The notes under the pieces are model-generated. The model was not told the DNA's origin. It saw only the letters and a program-made list of their open reading frames with translations, and searched no databases. Positions 34,930-43,673 of a stretch of 64,000 nucleotides of DNA are shown piece by piece. The position numbers and the translations under genes are program-made. Location of the stretch: the NCBI RefSeq assembly GCF_005937885.2, contig NZ_CP042176.1, forward strand, positions 2,723,501 to 2,787,500. Reading direction: 5' to 3'. The stretch is from Bradyrhizobium sp. KBS0727 (GTDB lineage: Bacteria > Pseudomonadota > Alphaproteobacteria > Rhizobiales > Xanthobacteraceae). How positions within the stretch are numbered: position 1 is the first letter of the stretch; every line of letters begins with the position of its first letter.

Positions 34930-36219
34930 TTAGGCGGCGACCGCCTTGGCCACCACGGTCTTGCGCCATGGCTTGAGCACCAGGATCGCCAGCAGCGACG
35001 CCAGGATATTGGCGCCCGCCGCGATGACGAACACCCTGTCCCAGGTCCCCGAGGTTTGCTGCATGTAGTTCGCGATCGGAACCAGCAGCGCGGCGGTGCC
35101 CTTTGCGGTGTAGAGCAGGCCCGCATTGGTGGTCGCGAACTTGGCGCCGAAGGTATCGGTGCAAGTCGAGGGGAACAGCGAATAGATCTCACCCCAGGCA
35201 AAGAACACGAAGCCCGACAGGATGACGAACCAGACCGGATCGTGACCGAGCATGTAGAGCGCCCAGATGCCGACGCCCTCCATGCCGAACGCGATGAACA
35301 TGGTGTTCTCGCGGCCGATCATGTCGGAGATCCAGCCGAAGAACGGGCGCGTCAGGCCGTTGAGAACCCGGTCGATGGTGGCGGCGAATGTCACCGCCGT
35401 CATCGTCATTCCGATAAGGGTGACCGGGATCGCATCGACCTTCCAGTCGACCGCGATCGGCTTGAGGTTCGCCGTGACCATCAATCCGCCGGCGCCCACG
35501 ATCACGAACATGAAATACATCAGCCAGAAGATCGGCTGGCGGATCACTTCGGTCGGCTGGTAGTTGCGGCGGGTCTGGATCACGTTGGCATTGGCGATCG
35601 CCGTCGGAACCTGTCCGGCCTTCGGTGCGAGCAGGAAGAAGGCGAGCAGCACGATGATGATGCCCTGGCCTAGCCCGAAATACAGGAAGGTGGTCTGGAA
35701 GCCGGAATCCTTGATCATGGCCTGGATCGGCGCCACCGTCAGCGCCGAGCCGGCGCCGAAACCGGCCGCGGTGATGCCGGCGGCGAGGCCGCGCTTGTCG
35801 GGAAACCATTTCAGCGCATTGCCGACGCAGGTGCCGTAGACGCCGCCGGCGCCGATGCCTGCCACGATCATCCCGAGATAATAGCCGTTCAGCGTGGTCG
35901 CCTCGGCGTTGATCGCCCAACCGATGGCGCACAGGATGCCGCCGACGAGGACGACGAGGCGGGGGCCGTATTTATCGACGAACCAGCCTTCGATCGGCAC
36001 CAGCCAGGTTTCGAACAGCACAAACAGCGTGAACGCCCACTGGATCGAGGCGCGGTCCCAGCCGAATTTCTTCTGGATGTCGGGGACGAAGAAGGTCCAG
36101 CCGTATTGGTAATTGGCGATCATCACCATCGCGGCGACACCGATCGCAAGCTGCGTCCACCGATAGGTGTCGCTCACACGTGCGGCTGTGGGGGCCGTTG
36201 CCTGAACCATATCCGTCAT
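34930..36219 (-). CDS. OxlT-like MFS transporter (oxalate/formate antiporter family), copy 2
   Basis: This is a 429-aa paralogue of the 33365 gene with 12 hydrophobic segments. Shared blocks are YGWTFFVPDIQ, GVYGTCVGNALKWFPDKRGL, and the TRPFFGWISDMIGRENTMFIAFG stretch. It also has VPIEGWFVDKYGP. It probably exchanges oxalate with formate across the inner membrane. It has its own operator-bearing promoter and terminator. Two separate promoters for near-identical transporters suggest different expression levels. Confidence 0.85.
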   Translation of the reverse strand: MTDMVQATAPTAARVSDTYRWTQLAIGVAAMVMIANYQYGWTFFVPDIQKKFGWDRASIQWAFTLFVLFETWLVPIEGWFVDKYGPRLVVLVGGILCAIGWAINAEATTLNGYYLGMIVAGIGAGGVYGTCVGNALKWFPDKRGLAAGITAAGFGAGSALTVAPIQAMIKDSGFQTTFLYFGLGQGIIIVLLAFFLLAPKAGQVPTAIANANVIQTRRNYQPTEVIRQPIFWLMYFMFVIVGAGGLMVTANLKPIAVDWKVDAIPVTLIGMTMTAVTFAATIDRVLNGLTRPFFGWISDMIGRENTMFIAFGMEGVGIWALYMLGHDPVWFVILSGFVFFAWGEIYSLFPSTCTDTFGAKFATTNAGLLYTAKGTAALLVPIANYMQQTSGTWDRVFVIAAGANILASLLAILVLKPWRKTVVAKAVAA

Positions 36220-36267
36220 AGCTCCTCCCGAAGCGCGCTTCTGTTGTTACGTGAGCGCTATGCCGGC

Positions 36268-36296
36268 ATTTTGGTATTCGATATGCCAAGGTTCAA
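36268..36296 (-). promoter_or_regulatory. Promoter of OxlT-like copy 2 with embedded operator
   Basis: On the minus strand TTGAAC (36291-36296) and CAAAAT (36268-36273) flank a 17-bp spacer. The operator TGGCAT-N5-ATACCA occupies 36272-36288, a perfect match to the consensus. Confidence 0.7.
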
Positions 36297-36379
36297 GCGA
36301 ATTGGCGCGGCAGCACGGGGTGCGTGCTTATATGTCGCAGCACGCGTGCCCGGCGACGAAGGTGGCGCAATGGCGCCAT

Positions 36380-36408
36380 AAAAAATGGCCCCGGTGATCG
36401 GGGCCATT
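36380..36408 (-). terminator. Rho-independent terminator after the 45-aa gene
   Basis: On the minus strand AATGGCCCCG / CGGGGCCATT with a 5-nt loop is followed by T5-6. It lies about 80 bp after the small gene's stop and supports a real transcript. Confidence 0.8.
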
Positions 36409-36486
36409 GGTCAATAGTCGAAGGCGGGGGAGGAGCCGGGCGCAATTCACGAAAAACGTTGATCGCAGCCCGTGATTCGCAGGGTC

Positions 36487-36624
36487 TCAGAGACCGAAGC
36501 GGGGCAGGTCGCCGTTGCGGTTGGCGATGCGTGCGCTGGCCATCAACAGCCGGTCGATCGTGGCCATCAGGCGGCCGAACAGCGAGCTGGAGGGTACGAG
36601 GCCGATGGAAGCAGTCTTGGACAT
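36487..36624 (-). CDS. Small basic protein of the oxalate regulon (45 aa)
   Basis: The frame starts MSKTASIGLVPSSSL, continues through FGRLMATIDRLLMASARIA and ends NRNGDLPRFGL, 45 aa. An AAAAGGGGA motif lies 6-7 nt upstream of the ATG. A well-formed promoter (TTGTGG / TATATT, 17-bp spacer) carries a degenerate copy of the regulon operator, and a strong terminator follows. The predicted middle helix is amphipathic and basic. No known family was recognised. Co-regulation with oxalate transporters is the only clue to its role. Confidence 0.72.
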   Translation of the reverse strand: MSKTASIGLVPSSSLFGRLMATIDRLLMASARIANRNGDLPRFGL

Positions 36625-36682
36625 CTGGGTCCCCTTTTCTTGAAGTGCGGAGCGGTTCCGCTTCGTGATCTGGGGTCAATAT

Positions 36683-36706
36683 ATGTATACCAGATGCCAG
36701 CCACAA
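36683..36706 (-). promoter_or_regulatory. Promoter of the 45-aa gene with a degenerate operator
   Basis: On the minus strand TTGTGG (36701-36706) is followed, one base later, by TGGCAT-N5-ATACAT (36683-36699), with a TATATT hexamer at 17-bp spacing (36678-36683). Its right half-site differs by two bases from consensus. Confidence 0.6.
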
Positions 36707-36779
36707 CAGACTTGTTTGCATAGCAGCAATCGGCCGGTTGCAATGCAGCATATATGAGACGATTGGCATTCCAGATCAT

Positions 36780-36807
36780 GAAAAGGCCGCCGGAAACCGG
36801 CGGCCTT
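36780..36807 (-). terminator. Rho-independent terminator after frc
   Basis: On the minus strand an 11-bp perfect stem (AAGGCCGCCGG / CCGGCGGCCTT) with a 3-nt loop is followed by TTTT. It closes the gntR-oxc-frc operon. Confidence 0.85.
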
Positions 36808-36845
36808 GGCAGATCCTCTGGCAAATTCAGGCAGGTAAGGCGGGT

Positions 36846-38123
36846 CTATTCCGCTGCCTGCTTGCGCGGCGGGTCGAGCGCGCCGGAGTCGTGGATTTCA
36901 GCTACCTGGTGATCGGAGAAGCCGAGCACCTGGCGCAGGATTTCGTCGGTGTGCTCGCCGAGCAGCGGCGAGCGGGTGACGTCGCTCGGCGAGTCCGACA
37001 GCTTGATCGGGTTGCCGACCGAGATGTACTTGCCGCGCGTGGGATGATCGACCTCGACCACGGTGCCGGTCGCGCGCAGCGACTGGTCTTCCGCGATCTC
37101 CTTCATCGACAGGATCGGACCGCAGGGGATGTCGTCCTTGTTGAGGATGTCCATCGCCTCGAACTTGGTCTTGGTCATCGTCCACTGTTCGATGCGGGCG
37201 AAGATCTCGTTGAGCCGCGACAGTCGGGCAGGCGGCTTGGCGTAATCCGGATGGGTCTTCCAGCCGGGCTCGCCGATCACGTCGCAGATCTTCTCCCAGA
37301 CCGGCGCCTGGGTGATGAAGTAGATGTAGGCGTTGGGATCCTGCTCCCAGCCCTTGCACTTCAGGATGCGGCCGGGCTGGCCGCCGCCGGAATCGTTGCC
37401 GGCGCGCGGCACCGCGTCGCCGAACGGAATGCCTTCGCCGAACTGGCTGTATTCCTTCAGCGGGCCATGGGCGAGGCGCTGCTGGTCGCGCAGCTTGACG
37501 CGCGCCAGGTTGAGCACGCCGTCCTGCATCGCGGCCGTGACCTTCTGGCCCTTGCCGGTGACGGTGCGCTGATAGAGCGCGGTGACGATGCCGAGCGCGA
37601 GATGCAGGCCGGTGCCGCTGTCGCCGATCTGCGCGCCGGTGACCAAGGGCAGGCCGTCGCGGAAGCCGGTAGTCGATGCCGCGCCGCCGGTGCACTGGGC
37701 GACGTTCTCATAGACCTTGCAGTCTTCGTAGGGTCCGGGACCAAAGCCCTTGATCGAGGCCACGATCAGCTTCGGGTTGATGCTCTGGATTTTCTCCCAG
37801 GGAAAACCCATGCGGTCGAGCACGCCGGGCCCGAAATTTTCCACCAGCACATCGCAAGTCTTCATTAGCGCCGTGAGGACTTCCTTACCCTTCGGGTTCT
37901 TGGTGTCGAGCGTGATCGAACGCTTGTTGTGGTTCAGCATGGTGAAATACAGGCTGTCCACGTTGGGGATGTCCTGCAACTGGCCGCGGGTGATGTCGCC
38001 GACGCCGGGACGCTCGACCTTGATCACGTCGGCGCCGAACCAGGCCAGCAACTGCGTGCAGGTCGGTCCCGACTGGACGTGGGTGAAATCGAGAATGCGA
38101 ACGCCCGTGAGCGCCTTTGTCAT
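36846..38123 (-). CDS. frc: Formyl-CoA transferase
   Basis: This is a 425-aa class III CoA transferase (family III). It moves CoA from formyl-CoA to oxalate, giving oxalyl-CoA and formate. The catalytic Asp is at 168 in [12 protein letters not shown], matching the characterised Asp169. The glycine loop is SGGGQPG. The N-terminus ([20 protein letters not shown]) is typical, and the length matches the usual about 425-428. It is the last gene of gntR-oxc-frc, with 60 bp to oxc, and is followed by a strong terminator. Confidence 0.95.
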   Translation of the reverse strand: MTKALTGVRILDFTHVQSGPTCTQLLAWFGADVIKVERPGVGDITRGQLQDIPNVDSLYFTMLNHNKRSITLDTKNPKGKEVLTALMKTCDVLVENFGPGVLDRMGFPWEKIQSINPKLIVASIKGFGPGPYEDCKVYENVAQCTGGAASTTGFRDGLPLVTGAQIGDSGTGLHLALGIVTALYQRTVTGKGQKVTAAMQDGVLNLARVKLRDQQRLAHGPLKEYSQFGEGIPFGDAVPRAGNDSGGGQPGRILKCKGWEQDPNAYIYFITQAPVWEKICDVIGEPGWKTHPDYAKPPARLSRLNEIFARIEQWTMTKTKFEAMDILNKDDIPCGPILSMKEIAEDQSLRATGTVVEVDHPTRGKYISVGNPIKLSDSPSDVTRSPLLGEHTDEILRQVLGFSDHQVAEIHDSGALDPPRKQAAE

Positions 38124-38183
38124 CGTCTTGCTCCGTACTCTGTCTGCCCTGCAACGTGCAGGATGGATTGGGGTATGATCGAA

Positions 38184-39926
38184 TTACTTCTTCTTCAGCA
38201 CGCTTTGCGGATTGAGGTTGCCGATCCGGCCGCTCTCAGAGCCTGCCGCCGGATCGATCACCGCGTTGATCAGCGTCGGCTTGCCGGAATCCATCGCTTC
38301 GTTGACGGCGCGCTTCAGTTCGTCGGGCGAGGTCGCGTTGACGCCGACGCCGCCGAAGGCCTCCATCATCTTGTCGTAGCGCGAGCCCTTGACGAACACC
38401 GTCGTCGCCGGATCGGAGCCTGCCGAGTTGACGTCGGTGCCGCGATAGATGCCGTCATTGTTGAAGATGACGATGCAGATCGGCAGCTTGTAGCGGCAGA
38501 TGGTCTCGACCTCCATGCCGGAGAAACCGAACGCCGAGTCGCCTTCGACCGCCAGCACCGGCTTGCCGGTCTCGATCGCCGCGGCAATCGAATAGCCCAT
38601 GCCGATGCCCATCACGCCCCAGGTGCCGACGTCGAGCCGCTTGCGCGGCTTGTACATGTCAATGACGCCACGGGCGAGGTCGAGGGTGTTGGCGCCTTCG
38701 TTGACGAAGATCGCGTCGGGCCGTTCCTTGACGATGGTGCGCAGCGCGCCGAGCGCGCCGTGATAATCCATCGGCGAAGCGTTGCTCATCAGCTTCGGCG
38801 CCATCTTGGCGACGTTCTCGTCGCGCTTCTTGGCAACCGTCGCGAGCCAGTCGGCCGGGGCGGGCGACCAGTTGGCACCCATGGCTTCCAAGAATGCCGA
38901 CGCGCAGGAGCCGATATCGCCGACCACCGGGGCCACGATCTCGACGTTGGAATCCATTTCCTTCGGCTCGATATCGATCTGGATGAACTTCTTCGGGGCT
39001 TCGCCCCAGGTCTTGCCCTTGCCGTGCGAGAGCAGCCAGTTGAGACGGGCGCCGATCAGCATGACGACGTCGGCGTCCTTCAGCACGGTGGAGCGTGCGG
39101 CACCCGCCGACTGCGCATGGGTGTCCGGCAGCAGGCCCTTGGCCATGCTCATCTGCAGGAACGGCACGCCGCTCTTTTCGACGAAGGCGCGGATGTCGTC
39201 ATCGGCCTGCGCGTAGGCCGCACCCTTGCCGAGAATGATGAGGGGACGCTTGGCGCCCTTGAGCACATCAAGCGCGCGCTTGACGGCGGACGGAGCAGGA
39301 ATCTGCGCCGGTGCGGCGTCGATTACCTTGACCAGCGACTTGGCGCCGGCGGCCGCATCCATCACCTGGCCGAACAGCTTTGCGGGCAGATCGAGATAGA
39401 CGCCGCCCGGACGGCCCGACACCGCGGCGCGGATCGCACGCGCCAGACCGATGCCGATGTCGGCGGCATGGAGGACGCGGAACGCCGCTTTGCACAGCGG
39501 CTTGGCAACCGCGAGCTGGTCCATCTCTTCATAGTCGCCCTGCTGCAGGTCGACGATTTCGCGCTCGGAGGAACCCGAGATCAGAATCATCGGGAAGCAG
39601 TTGGTGGTGGCATGCGCCAGCGCGGTCAGGCCGTTGAGAAAGCCGGGCGCCGAGACGGTGAGGCAGACGCCGGGCTTCTTGGTCAGAAAGCCGGCGATCG
39701 ACGCGGCATAGCCGGCGTTCTGCTCGTGACGGAACGACAGCACGCGGATGCCGGCCGACTGCATCATGCGGCCGAGGTCGGTGATCGGAATCCCCGGCAC
39801 GCCATAGATGGTGTTGATGCCGTTGAGCTTCAGCGCGTCGATGACGAGATGAAAGCCGTCCGTTAGTTCCCCTTGCAGCTCTTGCTCGGAGCCCGGTGCT
39901 TCGGTCTTGGTCGCGGTGTTCAGCAT
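38184..39926 (-). CDS. oxc: Oxalyl-CoA decarboxylase
   Basis: This 580-aa thiamine-diphosphate enzyme decarboxylates oxalyl-CoA to formyl-CoA. The N-terminal domain contains [14 protein letters not shown] and [15 protein letters not shown] with the catalytic Glu. [22 protein letters not shown] is characteristic of OXC. The TPP/Mg motif is [14 protein letters not shown] ... [11 protein letters not shown]-binding is expected from the family. It lies between the GntR regulator and frc on the same strand with 60-bp gaps on both sides. Confidence 0.95.
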   Translation of the reverse strand: MLNTATKTEAPGSEQELQGELTDGFHLVIDALKLNGINTIYGVPGIPITDLGRMMQSAGIRVLSFRHEQNAGYAASIAGFLTKKPGVCLTVSAPGFLNGLTALAHATTNCFPMILISGSSEREIVDLQQGDYEEMDQLAVAKPLCKAAFRVLHAADIGIGLARAIRAAVSGRPGGVYLDLPAKLFGQVMDAAAGAKSLVKVIDAAPAQIPAPSAVKRALDVLKGAKRPLIILGKGAAYAQADDDIRAFVEKSGVPFLQMSMAKGLLPDTHAQSAGAARSTVLKDADVVMLIGARLNWLLSHGKGKTWGEAPKKFIQIDIEPKEMDSNVEIVAPVVGDIGSCASAFLEAMGANWSPAPADWLATVAKKRDENVAKMAPKLMSNASPMDYHGALGALRTIVKERPDAIFVNEGANTLDLARGVIDMYKPRKRLDVGTWGVMGIGMGYSIAAAIETGKPVLAVEGDSAFGFSGMEVETICRYKLPICIVIFNNDGIYRGTDVNSAGSDPATTVFVKGSRYDKMMEAFGGVGVNATSPDELKRAVNEAMDSGKPTLINAVIDPAAGSESGRIGNLNPQSVLKKK

Positions 39927-39986
39927 CGGTTTCTCTCCCTGATCGCTTTGGTTCGGACGAGTTTGATCGTCTTCGAAGTTGCTTCT

Positions 39987-40718
39987 TTAGGTAAAAAGTT
40001 CTTGGCCGTGCGCCTCGACATAGGCGGCAAGGCCGAGCGTGTGATCGCGTGCGCGCTTCTCGGCGAGCTCGGTATCGCGCGCTTCCAGCGCCTCGATGAT
40101 GCCCATATGCTCGGGCAGTGAAGTCGCGGTGCGATCCGTCCGTCCGATGGTCAATTGCCGGTAGCCGCGCACGTGCAGCAGGATGTCGTTGGTCATGTCG
40201 ACCAGCACAGGCGATTCCGACAGCGAGATCAGCGCCTGATGGAAGGCGATATTGGCCTTGGAATATTCCTCGACGTGATCCTGCGGCAGGCGGTCCTTGC
40301 CGAAATCCTTGAAGAAGTCGCGCAGCGCCGTGATGTCCTTCTTGCGCGCGGTGGTCGTGATCAGGCGCGCGGCCATGCTCTCGAGGGCCGCCCAGGCGCG
40401 GATCATGTCGACGATCTCGGTCTTGGTGCGGCGGACCACCACGATGCCGCGGCGCGGCACGGTTTTGACGAAGCCGTCCTGCTCCAGCATCGCGATGGCT
40501 TCGCGAATGGGGGTGCGGCTGACGCCGAGGCGTTCCGACAAGGCGCGCTCGTCGAGCATCACCTGCTCGGGCGTCGTATAGATGTCCATCTTGAGAATAG
40601 CTTCCTTCAAGGCCTCATAGGCCTTGGTCTTGAAGCTGGTCTCAGGCGCAATCCGAACGATCGCGATATCTGCCTCGGGCATAACAGGCGAAGCCTTGGG
40701 TTGTTTGCGTGCGGGCAC
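39987..40718 (-). CDS. GntR family regulator of the oxalate regulon (FCD domain)
   Basis: This is a 243-aa GntR/FadR-type regulator. The winged helix (about 25-95 with ALSERLGVSRTPIREAIAMLEQDG) precedes an FCD domain. The GTG at 40718 is chosen because GGAG lies 7 nt upstream. The longer ATG at 40799 is rejected because it lies within the -35 of its own promoter. It heads gntR-oxc-frc. Six similar sites of the TGGYAT-N5-ATRCCA type at oxalate genes make it the probable regulator, with oxalate or its CoA ester the likely signal. Confidence 0.88.
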   Translation of the reverse strand: MPARKQPKASPVMPEADIAIVRIAPETSFKTKAYEALKEAILKMDIYTTPEQVMLDERALSERLGVSRTPIREAIAMLEQDGFVKTVPRRGIVVVRRTKTEIVDMIRAWAALESMAARLITTTARKKDITALRDFFKDFGKDRLPQDHVEEYSKANIAFHQALISLSESPVLVDMTNDILLHVRGYRQLTIGRTDRTATSLPEHMGIIEALEARDTELAEKRARDHTLGLAAYVEAHGQELFT

Positions 40719-40773
40719 GATTCGTCTCCATCCATGGGAGACATCTTGTAGCAGAAGATTACCTTTAGATTTT

Positions 40774-40799
40774 TGGCATACCAAATACCAGAATGTCAA
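40774..40799 (-). promoter_or_regulatory. Promoter of gntR-oxc-frc with operator
   Basis: On the minus strand TTGACA (40794-40799) is followed, after 3 nt, by TGGTAT-N5-ATGCCA (40774-40790), a perfect consensus match. The -10 is CCAAAA or CAAAAA at 17-18 bp (40770-40776). The operator covers the promoter spacer, so autoregulation is expected. Confidence 0.7.
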
Positions 40800-40838
40800 G
40801 TTGCCCGTGTTTTCAGCGTTTCCACAAGATCATGCGGC

Positions 40839-40871
40839 TTGACAATAGCTCCGCTGGCATACCAAATGCCA
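40839..40871 (+). promoter_or_regulatory. Promoter/operator of the acyl-CoA synthetase gene
   Basis: On the plus strand TTGACA is at 40839-40844 and the operator TGGCAT-N5-ATGCCA at 40855-40871. The operator overlies the expected -10 rather than the spacer. The divergent operators here and at 40774 are 81 bp apart. Confidence 0.65.
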
Positions 40872-40900
40872 TAAAATAGACGTCCCCCCGGAGGAAGCCA

Positions 40901-43030
40901 ATGTCAAATTCCAAAGATGCCGTCCGCAAGGTTCTCGATGCGGTCAAAGCGGATAAGCGCACCAGCCTGACGGCGCCTGAAGGCAAACTGGTGTGCGACG
41001 CCTACGGAATCCCGGTGCCGAAGGAGGGCGTGGCCAAATCCGCCGCCGAGGCCGCCAAGCTCGCGGTCGCCATGGGCTTCCCGGTGGTGATGAAGATCGT
41101 CTCCCCTGACATCCTGCACAAGACCGAGGCCGGCGGCGTCGTGGTCGGCGTCAAGACCGCGGCGGATGCCGAGAAGAGCTACGACGCCATTCTCGCCAAT
41201 GCGAAGAAGTATAAGGCTGACGCCAAGATCGAAGGCATCCAGGTTCAGCAGATGCTGGCCGGTGGCACCGAAGTCATCGTTGGCTCCATTACCGACGGAT
41301 CGTTCGGCAAGCTGGTGGCGTTCGGCCTCGGCGGCGTGCTGGTCGAGGTGTTGAAAGACATCACCTTCCGCCTTGCGCCCGCGACCAAGGACGACGCGCT
41401 GTCGATGCTGGACGGCATTCAGGCCCATGACATGCTGAAGGGCGTGCGCGGCGGCGATCCCGTCAACCGCGACGCGCTGGCCGACGTCATCGTCAAGGTG
41501 TCGCAACTCGTCAGCGACTTCCCCGAAATCGTCGAGCTCGACCTCAACCCGGTGTTCGCCACCAAGAAGGACGCGATTGCCGCCGACGTGCGCATCGTCG
41601 TCGATTTCGACTACAAGCCGCGTCCGGCGCCGCGCCCGACCGAGGAAATCGTCGTCGCGATGAACCGTATCATGCAGCCGAAGGGCGTTGCCGTGATCGG
41701 CGCCTCCGCCGAGGACGGCAAGATCGGCAACTCCGTGATGAAGAACCTGATCAACGGCGGCTACAAGGGCGAGATCTATCCGATCCACCCGAAGGCTGCC
41801 GAGATCCTGGGCTACAAGGCCTACAAGAGCGTCAAGGACGTGCCCGGCGTGATCGACACCGCGGTGTTCGCGATTCCGGCAAAGTTCGTCGCCGGAGCCC
41901 TGGTCGAGTGCGGCGAGAAGAAAATTCCCGGCGCCGTGCTGATTCCGTCGGGCTTTGCCGAAGCGGGCGCCCCTGAACTGCAGGCCGAGATCGTCGAGAT
42001 CGGCAACAAGTACAATGTCCGCCTGATGGGGCCGAACATCTACGGCTTCTACTATACGCCCGCCAATCTCTGCGCCACGTTCTGCACCGCCTACGACGTC
42101 AAGGGTTCGGCGGCGCTGTCGTCGCAGTCCGGCGGAATCGGCATGGCCATCATCGGCTTCTCGCGCTCGGCCAAGATGGGCGTCTCCGCGATCGTCGGCC
42201 TCGGCAACAAGTCCGACATCGACGAGGACGATCTGCTCGCCTTCTTCGAGCAGGACCCCAACACCAACCTGATCGCACAGCATTGCGAGGACCTGAAGGA
42301 CGGCCGCGCCTTCGCGGAAGCCGCCAAGCGCGTCTCCAAGAAGAAGCCGGTGATCGTGCTCAAGGCCGGCCGCACCTCGGCCGGCGCCAAGGCAGCGTCG
42401 TCGCACACCGGCGCGCTCGCCGGCAACGACAAGATCTACGAGGACGTGTTCAACCAGTCCGGCGTGATCCGCGCCCGCTCACTTCGGCAATTGCTCGAAT
42501 TCGCGCGCGGCGTTCCGGTGCTGCCGACGCCGAAGGGCGAGAACATCCTGATCATCACCGGCGCCGGCGGTTCCGGCGTGTTGCTCTCGGACTCGGTGGT
42601 CGACAACGGCATGTCGCTGATGGCGATGCCGCCGGATCTCGACGCCGCGTTCCGCAAGTTCATCCCGCCGTTCGGCGCGGCCGGCAATCCGGTCGACATC
42701 ACCGGTGGCGAACCGCCGATCACCTATGTCAACACCGTCAAGCTCGGGCTGTCGGATGAGCGTATCCATGCGCTGATCCTCGGCTACTGGCACACCATCG
42801 TGACGCCGCCGATGGTGTTCGCGCGCAACATGGTCGAAGTGAAGAAGGAGATGGAGGCCAAGGGCTTCGTGAAGCCGATGGTCGCCTCGCTGGCCGGCGA
42901 CGTCGAGGTCGAGGAGGCCGCCGAATATCTCTACCAGAACGGCATTCCGGCCTACGCCTATTCGACCGAACTGCCGGTCGAGGTGCTGGGCGCCAAGTAC
43001 AAGTGGGCACGCGGCGCGGGCCTGCTGTAA
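40901..43030 (+). CDS. ADP-forming acyl-CoA synthetase (acetate-CoA ligase family)
   Basis: This is a 709-aa fusion. An ATP-grasp domain comes first (about 1-235, with MGFPVVMKIVSPDILHKTEAGG), then a CoA-binding Rossmann domain (KGVAVIGASAEDGKIGNS) and a succinyl-CoA ligase-like part with the phospho-His loop SSHTGALAG. The domain order is ATP-grasp first, as in some bacterial NDP-forming ligases. It makes an acyl-CoA from acid, CoA and ATP with ADP as product. A GGAGGAAG motif lies 6 nt before ATG. Its operator ties it to the oxalate regulon, which suggests it primes CoA onto oxalate or formate; that substrate is inferred. Confidence 0.88.
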   Translation: MSNSKDAVRKVLDAVKADKRTSLTAPEGKLVCDAYGIPVPKEGVAKSAAEAAKLAVAMGFPVVMKIVSPDILHKTEAGGVVVGVKTAADAEKSYDAILANAKKYKADAKIEGIQVQQMLAGGTEVIVGSITDGSFGKLVAFGLGGVLVEVLKDITFRLAPATKDDALSMLDGIQAHDMLKGVRGGDPVNRDALADVIVKVSQLVSDFPEIVELDLNPVFATKKDAIAADVRIVVDFDYKPRPAPRPTEEIVVAMNRIMQPKGVAVIGASAEDGKIGNSVMKNLINGGYKGEIYPIHPKAAEILGYKAYKSVKDVPGVIDTAVFAIPAKFVAGALVECGEKKIPGAVLIPSGFAEAGAPELQAEIVEIGNKYNVRLMGPNIYGFYYTPANLCATFCTAYDVKGSAALSSQSGGIGMAIIGFSRSAKMGVSAIVGLGNKSDIDEDDLLAFFEQDPNTNLIAQHCEDLKDGRAFAEAAKRVSKKKPVIVLKAGRTSAGAKAASSHTGALAGNDKIYEDVFNQSGVIRARSLRQLLEFARGVPVLPTPKGENILIITGAGGSGVLLSDSVVDNGMSLMAMPPDLDAAFRKFIPPFGAAGNPVDITGGEPPITYVNTVKLGLSDERIHALILGYWHTIVTPPMVFARNMVEVKKEMEAKGFVKPMVASLAGDVEVEEAAEYLYQNGIPAYAYSTELPVEVLGAKYKWARGAGLL

Positions 43031-43056
43031 CGATCCATACGCGCGATGTTGCGCAG

Positions 43057-43085
43057 ATGCCGCCGGGGTTTCCGGCGGCATTTTT
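43057..43085 (+). terminator. Rho-independent terminator after the acyl-CoA synthetase gene
   Basis: A 10-bp stem ATGCCGCCGG / CCGGCGGCAT with a 5-nt loop is followed by TTTTT. It ends the transcript. Confidence 0.85.
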
Positions 43086-43200
43086 GTTTGGAACCGGAAC
43101 CGCCGGAACCGCTGCCGTGACGCCATAAGCGGCAGAAGGAACCGGAACATTCTCGCGCGTCCGACGGTTGAAACGCATCGTCAATTTACCGGAGGACATG

Positions 43201-43590
43201 ATGAACAATCGTTTTGCTGTTTCGCTGCTTGCGGCTTCGCTGCTGACTTCGGGCGCGGCCTTCGCGCAATCCACCACGGCAACCGGCGCCGCCAATGGCG
43301 CGGCCGCGGGCGGCTCGGTGGCGGGCCCGGTCGGCGAGATCGTCGGCGGCACCGTGGGTGCTGCAGTTGGTGCGGCCGTGGAAATTCCGAACGCGGTGAT
43401 CACGTCGGTGACATCAGAGCGGACGCCGTCGGTGACGGTACGTGAGCGTGTCGTCGTCGGCGAGCCGCTGCCGCCGGCCGTCGAGTTGCGGCCGGTGCCG
43501 AGGCACACCGAATATCGCTATGCCGTCGTCAACGATCGCCGCGTGATCGTGGAGCCGCGCACGCGCAGGGTCATCAAGATCATTGAATGA
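43201..43590 (+). CDS. DUF1236 family secreted protein
   Basis: This is a 129-aa periplasmic protein. A signal peptide (MNNRFAVSLLAASLLTSGAAFAQ) is followed by a Gly/Ala-rich linker and a C-terminal DUF1236-like module (AVVNDRRVIVEPRTRRVIKIIE). The ATG at 43201 is preferred to 43198 and the longer frame because GGAGG lies 5 nt upstream. The stop lies inside a 20-bp tandem repeat. Such proteins are common in Bradyrhizobium-type genomes and have no known function. Confidence 0.8.
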   Translation: MNNRFAVSLLAASLLTSGAAFAQSTTATGAANGAAAGGSVAGPVGEIVGGTVGAAVGAAVEIPNAVITSVTSERTPSVTVRERVVVGEPLPPAVELRPVPRHTEYRYAVVNDRRVIVEPRTRRVIKIIE

Positions 43591-43644
43591 TGATCGGGAT
43601 CATCGAATGATGATCGGGATGATCGACTGATGATCGATCCTCGC
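43585..43644. repeat. 20-bp tandem repeat at the end of the DUF1236 gene
   Basis: Two units GAATGATGATCGGGATNATC and a third degenerate unit follow in register at 43585, 43605 and 43625. The first includes the gene's stop codon. Confidence 0.8.
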
Positions 43645-43667
43645 GGGACATTGGTCCCGCGGGGATC
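43636..43667. terminator. Strong hairpin between convergent genes
   Basis: A 14-bp stem (GATCCTCGCGGGAC / GTCCCGCGGGGATC, one G-T pair) has a 4-nt loop. No T tract follows on either strand, so it is only terminator-like. It lies between convergent DUF1236 and VanZ genes. Confidence 0.55.
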
Positions 43668-43673
43668 GTCGTA

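Noticed and set aside
36764..36780. Possible extra oxalate operator TGGCAT-N5-ATCATG
   Set aside because: Only the left half matches, and it lies at the 3' end of frc with no promoter next to it.
37929..39866. Long open frame on the plus strand opposite oxc
   Set aside because: It has no domain, RBS or conserved motif; the oxc frame is clearly correct.
40904..42406. Long open frame on the minus strand (about 500 codons)
   Set aside because: It is antisense to the acyl-CoA synthetase, has no recognisable domain and reflects the high GC of the coding strand.
43636..43667. Hairpin as a standard Rho-independent terminator
   Set aside because: The stem is strong but no T tract follows on either strand; recorded as terminator-like only.
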